Source: Albula goreensis (taxonomy: Eukaryota > Chordata > Actinopteri > Albuliformes > Albulidae). From it: a stretch of 64,000 bases of DNA. The DNA lies in NCBI GenBank assembly GCA_022829145.1, contig CM040743.1:27951646-28015645 (forward strand), read 5' to 3'. Below the pieces are notes generated by a model. That model was not told the DNA's origin and did no database searches. It was given only the letters and a program-made list of their open reading frames with translations. How positions within the stretch are numbered: position 1 is the stretch's first letter; each line of letters starts with the position of its first letter. Shown piece after piece: positions 58,244 to 64,000 of this stretch. Both the position numbers and the translations under genes were made by a program.

Positions 58244-61200
58244 AACCCCGTTGCATTTCTATTTTGTGTCACCTTCCTTGATTAAATTGAGTGTCATCTC
58301 AGCTTCTTACTTTAGGTTAGCATAATGTTTCATTACATTTTAGGTGAATGATGTCAATAAAATTAGTTTGATAAACAACAAAGGTTTAATTAGCTGGCTT
58401 ACAATTTCTACAGCGTGAATTATCATTGAACGATAAACATTGCTTGATATCATATTTTATAATGTATTGAGTATCTAAGGTAAATAATGAATTTGCTCCA
58501 TAGTTAGTTTTACTTGACCTGATGATTACACTTGTATTGGAATATGGTAAGTCTTGAGATCTATGAGTTATTGCCCAAGGGTTCATACAGTTTAAAAAGC
58601 GTTAGTGGGTCTATATTTATTTGAGAAGTGTGGAGTGAGGTTCACGGACCAAAACGCATCATGTATTTCAAATTCGAAGCCCAATTGTTGACGATGGTAA
58701 GAGAAAGACTTTTTTCATGCATCTGTTATCCAGAAATAATTTAAATGATTTCAAGAGTTACACTACTCCATGCAATATGGTAACACTGAAAAAAGCAAGA
58801 TAAGCCTGATCGATAGGAATGCACGATACAGGGTTGTGATGCGCATGTGTTTATATTGTTCAAGCAGAATACAATACTTTGTATTTCCTGGCTGCAGCTT
58901 TTGAAATGAAAGTGACTTTGTCTTCAAAATTAAAGCAACATTAATTCATTGCTGATCTTAAATTAATTTCCCAGCACTGATGAGATTGGCTAATTTCTTT
59001 TCCGAATATAATTCTCAAGAAAAGCTGTGCAGTACACACCTTTGTCATTTTTCATTGTGACATTGCATTATGATGTTTATGCTCTGTGATTATGATAGAG
59101 CTGGATATCATTCTCAGTGTTGTTGCATGTCATCTTAATCATCTTTGGTTAAATTTTAATCTTATATCTCTTCTCATGGAAGAAACACATTTTTGTTGCC
59201 TTTCTGTACGATTGCCTTTCTGTACAAGTCCTGCCAGCACACCTCAGTGTTAAATGTGCATGCCCCCACAGAACTTCTGGCTCTGAGCTATGTTTTTGAA
59301 ATTGCCTATAATTCTAACTCTGAGTGAGTCACTGGTATTTGAGCTACATAGGAACTGATATGAATATTATGCACCATAAATTCCCTGAAGCTATGGCAAT
59401 GGGTGAACGACATCATCAATCAGTTTCTGATTAATTAAAATTACATTACATTTATGAAAAGTAAATTAAAGAATGTTATGTGCTTACTGACTGAACTGTG
59501 TTAAAAACATCCGTTGAAATGTTGGGCTGCATTAATAACATTAACTCAAATGCACTGACAATCCCTTCCTACATTACTGGCCCCATAGTCATAGGATCCT
59601 GGCAATGACATAGGTAAGGAAGAACAGAGAAATATTTTGTAAGCAACACCACTACATAATTCAAGTATGACGCAAAGGAGAAATTGTGTACAATCCAGCA
59701 GGCAGCCTGATCCATAGCTTCCTCAATTCAGCACCGATAAGTATCTTTGTGCAGGTGCCGACCGACATATTGTATCCTCAGTGTCGTTTCCTGATTGATC
59801 TTCTTCCTCTTCCTGATTGGGGGGTGGGGCCCCGCCCCCCACCCCCCGCCCCTGGCAGTGGGTTACTGAGGGACTCAAGAGAGGGTGTGAGTCATCAGAC
59901 CTCTACCCCTCCGCAAATCTTGGTGAAGTAAACTCATGATCAGGATTTTACAGCTATTTGACCACATTGAACTCATTTAATTGGTCATTTGGCTCCTCAG
60001 GCATTCAGGTCAGGTGACATATCAGTGCCTTTAATGAATGCTGTTTTCCTGATTGTTTAAACTTCAACTCTGCATGCACTCACTGTCATTTTAATATAAA
60101 CTGAATTTTTTTGTAACGGTTACGAAATGCAAAACTCCATTGTTGCTGCATTTTTTAAAGGCGCGTGCTGCTATATTTGAATCAAAACATCCTGAATCCT
60201 CCTTCAGCTTACCACATGCATAATGTCAACTGTCTGATCTGCCCCCTTTTGGTAGTCTTGCATACCCTTTTTGAGAAATGACAGCAGTTCCCTTACAACT
60301 ACACTCCAAAGTATTTAAAACTACTTGATGGTCTTGAAGTCTTGGACTTTAATAACTGTGCTTGAAGAAGCAAAGTTATTTAAAAAGAGTTCCAGTTTCT
60401 AATCCTAGGACTCTCAAAAAGGACTCTCAGTTTAACCAGCATCCTGTGGGATTGGTGGAGTCATGGATGACATACCATGTAAATGTCAAAATCTTGAGTC
60501 ACAATATGTGTCACTACCAATTACCACTTTTTTCTTGACTAATTACCATCAACCAAATTTTCCAAGTCACATGATGTCTCTCAAAAGTCAGGAATGCTCT
60601 CCTATATATTTATTCCCCTTTGTAGGAGTGGATGACTCAATCACAAGCTAACAGTGACACACTGTTGTGACACAGCCTGAGTTTGGACATGTCATCTAGG
60701 CCAATGGTGACTTCCTGAACATTTACTATTATTGAACAGTATTGGATAAAAGATAAGACTGAAAAAAATCACACTGCACCTAACCATCTAATTTATTCTA
60801 TGAGCAGGTTTGTTTAAATGGAACATATTGTGCATACCCCTGTGCAGCTATAGCAAGTTCCTTTTTGCCTCTGTTCAGAGTATACTTTTAGCTGTCTTTT
60901 ACTGTTTTTTACTGTTGTGACTTTTCTGCATTTTATTAAAGATGAACCAGTGCACTTGAACTTTTCTCAGCTTGGGGTTGTGTGAAATGTAGGATGCCAT
61001 GTATGTCCTAGGTTGTGGTATAATCATGGCCCAGACCAGTCAAAGGCCATAATGACCAGTGCGGTGAGAGCCAATGAACACATATCAATATTGTTTGGTG
61101 TATTGGATAGCAGGTACAATTACTGTGGACCTGGTCATTGGTCACGTGTATAGAGAGCTCCTCTTTACAGTTAGGCCTACCTGGTCGAAAACTACAGTAT

Positions 61201-62090
61201 ACCTGATGTACAAATTAAAATATGGAAATGAGCACCAGCATGATTCATACAGTAAATTAGACTAACACCTTTATGGATACAAATTCTGTTTTTAACCAAA
61301 ATAAAAGTGCCATTGCAAAAGCTAGTCATTGTAATAAAAGTATAACATTATTTATGGTGAGTCCACCTCCAATAAAATAAGTGGCCGATTATCAGTGAAT
61401 GATGATCAGTGAATCTTAAACAATGACGTGAATCAACGTGACTTTGACGTTCTGGCTGCAGTTGGCAAGTAACATAACAATAAACACAATTAACAGATAA
61501 TATTGAATATTCCTGTAAGTGCTTTTTACAGCCTAGAGAATTATTTGTTATTATTACTTATCAATTTTGCAGACATTTATCCAGAATGTCTAACAAGGCC
61601 ATCATAATGAGATTCAGGACTTTGAATACACATTACGCGATCAACAGTGACAAAAAGAACAGAGGTGACTCATATTTCAGTCAGCAGGTCTGATGCGTTG
61701 CACACATTCCCAGAACACTGGAAACATTTAGGTCAAATTCTCACTGGTTTTTGATTTTATGTTGTAACATGAATGCTCGTAAAACATTCTAAGAACCTTC
61801 CATCATTCCAAACAAGTTGTGACAAGGTCACAAGAAAACTTTCTGGGTAAATAATTTTCAAGGAAAGTCAACAAAACTGGAAAAAAAATTCCTTGAAAGA
61901 TTTTCCCTACGTCCTGGATATGTTCTGGCAACCAAAAATTTATATTATCATATTGACATTACATTCCATTGTATGTGTTTTGGAGGGCCACATAAATAGC
62001 ATGATCAACACTGCCACCTAGTGCCAAAATCACTTAGGGGTCTTGTCTGACCTGTGCTCAGTGTGACTTCATTGCTTTTTTGAGCCACTG
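58244..62090. other. No gene recognised
   Basis: About 3.8 kb of AT-rich sequence with chance frames only. The exception in composition is the GC tract at 59819-59860, listed separately. Confidence 0.4.
59819..59860. repeat. G/C-run palindromic tract
   Basis: GGGGGGTGGGGCCCCGCCCC is followed by a further CCACCCCCC run. The tract is partly self-complementary around GGGGCCCC. G-runs on one strand and C-runs on the other could form a hairpin or quadruplex. It is isolated within AT-rich DNA. Confidence 0.6.
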
Positions 62091-62094
62091 CATG

Positions 62095-64000
62095 CCTTTT
62101 CAGCAGGTGCGTTCCAATATTGTCTACTCATCTCCACTGGTGATGGAGACAAAAAAGTAGGAGACAAGATTTTGCCCCCTCCACTCGCCTCCTTATTTCC
62201 TCCAAAAAAGGATACATTGGCTGCGTTCCAATACTCAAATTCGTCTCCTCCTTTCCTCCCCTCCTTTCCTCCGTGCCCCGGAAGCTGATTATGTGTCCTC
62301 CTTTCCTCCACTGTTCCAAAGCGCAATCTCGCCTCCTCCTTTCCTCCTTTCTCGTCTCCTCCAAACGAAGGATACATCGATGTATCCTACCGCGGAAGTC
62401 TTTTCACATTTCTGCGTGACATCACTGTGCTCACGACCAGTCAGATTAAATGACCATCCCACAGAATATTTTACCATCGGAAATTTCTAAAACATGACAA
62501 GGGATTTACCAACACCTAAATATTAGTGCCAGAACAGTAAACAGTAATCAGGAAATTCACATTAATGAGAAAACTTTTGTTTTGCGTTTTCGAACATAAC
62601 CACTTTGATGCGACATATTCATATTTTTCAGATACAAATGGTAATTTTACCAATGTAAAATTGAGCGAGATTATGTTATATTACGTTTATTTATTCCTTG
62701 TAGAAATGCTTATGTTACATCATGAGCAGAATGCGAGAAACTGACATTCATATTTTAATGCAGGAACAGGGCTGGTGGTGTTAGAGACGCGTGATTGGCT
62801 TTGGTATCCTCGGAGTCGTTCGAAATTTTTGGCTGCGTTCCAATACTCAATTTCGTCTCCTCCTTTCCTCCTTTCCTCCCCTCCTTTCCTCCGTGCCCCG
62901 GAAGCTGATTATGTGTCCTCCTTTCCTCCACTGTTCCAAAGTGCAATCTCGCCTCCTCCTTTCCTCCTTTCCTCCTTTTTCGTTTCCTCCAAACGGAGGA
63001 TACATCGATGTATCCTACCGCGGAAGTCTTTTCACCTTTCTGCGTGACATCATTGTGCTCACGACCAGTCAGATTAAAAGACCATCCCACTGAATATTTT
63101 GATTGGCTTTGGTATCGTCAGAGTCAGTCGAAATTAATACTTCATCAATAGCCGACGTCGACTTTGATGACGGGCGAATCGGATTAGCTTTTCCAACTTT
63201 CGATTCATCTCCTCCTTTCCTCCTTTCCTCCCCTCCTTTCCTCCGTGCCCCGGAAGCTGATTATGTGTCCTCCTTTCCTCCACTGTTCCAAAGTGCAATC
63301 TCGCCTCCTCCTTTCCTCCTTTCCTCCTTTTTCGTTTCCTCCAAACGGAGGATACATCGATGTATCCTACCGCGGAAGTCTTTTCACCTTTCTGCGTGAC
63401 ATCATTGTGCTCACGACCAGTCAGATTAAAAGACCATCCCACTGAATATTTTGATTGGCTTTGGTATCGTCAGAGTCAGTCGAAATTATTACTTCATCAA
63501 TAGCCGACGTCGACTTTGATGACGGGCGAATCGGATTAGCTGTTCCAATATTCGATTCATCTCCTCCTTTCCTCCTTTCCTCCACTCGTTTCCTCCCCTC
63601 CTTTCCTCCACATATTTCCGGCATACTTCCGGGGTAGGAAAGGAGGAGAGGAAAGGAGGAGACGAGAAAAAGTATTGGAACGCAGCCGATGTATCCTCCT
63701 TTTGGAGGACACCAGAAAGGAGGAAAGGAGGAGGCGAGATTTCGCTTTGGAACAGTAGAGGAAAGAGGACACATAATCAGCTTCCTGGGCACAGAGGAAA
63801 GGAGGGGAGGAAAGGAGGAGACGAATTGGAGTATTGGAACGCAGCCGATGTATCCTTCGTTTGGAGGAAAGGAAGAGACGAGAAAGGAGGAAAGGAGGAG
63901 GTGAGATTTCGTTTTGGAACAGTGGAGGGAAGGAGGACACATAATCAGCTTCCGGGGCACGGAGGAAAGGAGGGGAGGAAAGGAGGAGACAAATTTGAGT
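62095..64000. repeat. Array of pyrimidine-rich units in both orientations
   Basis: Units begin near (G)GCTGCGTTCCAATA and end near ACGAAGGATACATC, with CCTCCTTTCCTCC runs and CCCCGGAAGCTGATTATGTG between. Forward starts lie at about 62106, 62221 and 62831, with truncated units near 63195 and 63545. Around 63610-63640 the array reverses, and inverted unit ends are seen at about 63674-63687 and 63833-63846. In addition, a longer period starting GATTGGCTTTGGTATC repeats at 62793, 63101 and 63453 (spacings 308 and 352). The array runs off the right edge. Long open frames here are low-complexity by-products. Confidence 0.85.
62369..62388. repeat. 20 bp perfect palindrome, first of three
   Basis: AGGATACATCGATGTATCCT is its own reverse complement. 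It recurs at 62997-63016 and 63349-63368, each time followed by ACCGCGGAAGTC. In the inverted units only half of it remains, abutting the unit start, so it may mark a junction of head-to-head units. Confidence 0.85.

Noticed and set aside
62069..63960. Many long open frames on both strands (up to 179 codons) at the right edge.
   Set aside because: They are translations of the CCTCCTTTCC-type array, low in complexity, and repeat with the units. No domain or start context supports a gene.

Overview
The window looks like nuclear DNA of a ray-finned fish. It has vertebrate genes split into exons with GT/AG introns, and a dense, decayed load of mobile elements typical of fish: CR1/L2-like and I-clade LINEs, a DIRS-like gag, Tc1/mariner and several hAT-type elements. 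The species cannot be fixed from the sequence. There are no bacterial-style operons, and I saw no rRNA or tRNA gene.

Layout. Positions 1-3700 hold decayed retroelements on the minus strand: the 5' half of a CR1-like LINE with an esterase-type ORF1, then a DIRS-like gag remnant. Positions 4711-5689 are the last two coding exons of the kainate receptor subunit gene grik5 (plus strand); its earlier exons lie outside the window. Positions 5690-12362 are its 3' flank and the next gene's 5' flank. From 12363 a second plus-strand gene runs through seven recognisable exons to 26290: signal peptide, a V-type Ig domain without the disulfide cysteines, four further Ig domains in two pairs, and a transmembrane exon. 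Candidate tail exons lie at 28804 and 31225, and a poly(A) signal at 35439. Its features match the CEACAM family, which also neighbours GRIK5 in mammals. The two genes probably have unrelated jobs (synaptic signalling and cell-surface adhesion/recognition).

Intron 4 of the CEACAM-like gene (17275-24964) is filled with mobile DNA: a hAT-like element, one copy of a composite repeat, and a 1.6 kb element with roughly 100 bp inverted ends. Beyond 35.9 kb I see no host gene. That part holds a composite repeat split by an I-clade LINE (with target-site duplications), further copies of the same repeat, short hAT-type elements with 8 bp duplications, a broken Tc1 transposase, a locally duplicated segment of which one copy carries a hAT insertion, and at the right edge an array of pyrimidine-rich units in both orientations.

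The most interesting points are: a GRIK5-CEACAM neighbourhood in a fish with a cysteine-free N domain; a hammerhead-ribozyme-like core inside a three-copy repeat family; the nested insertions that give relative ages; and the palindromic pyrimidine/purine array at 62.1-64.0 kb.
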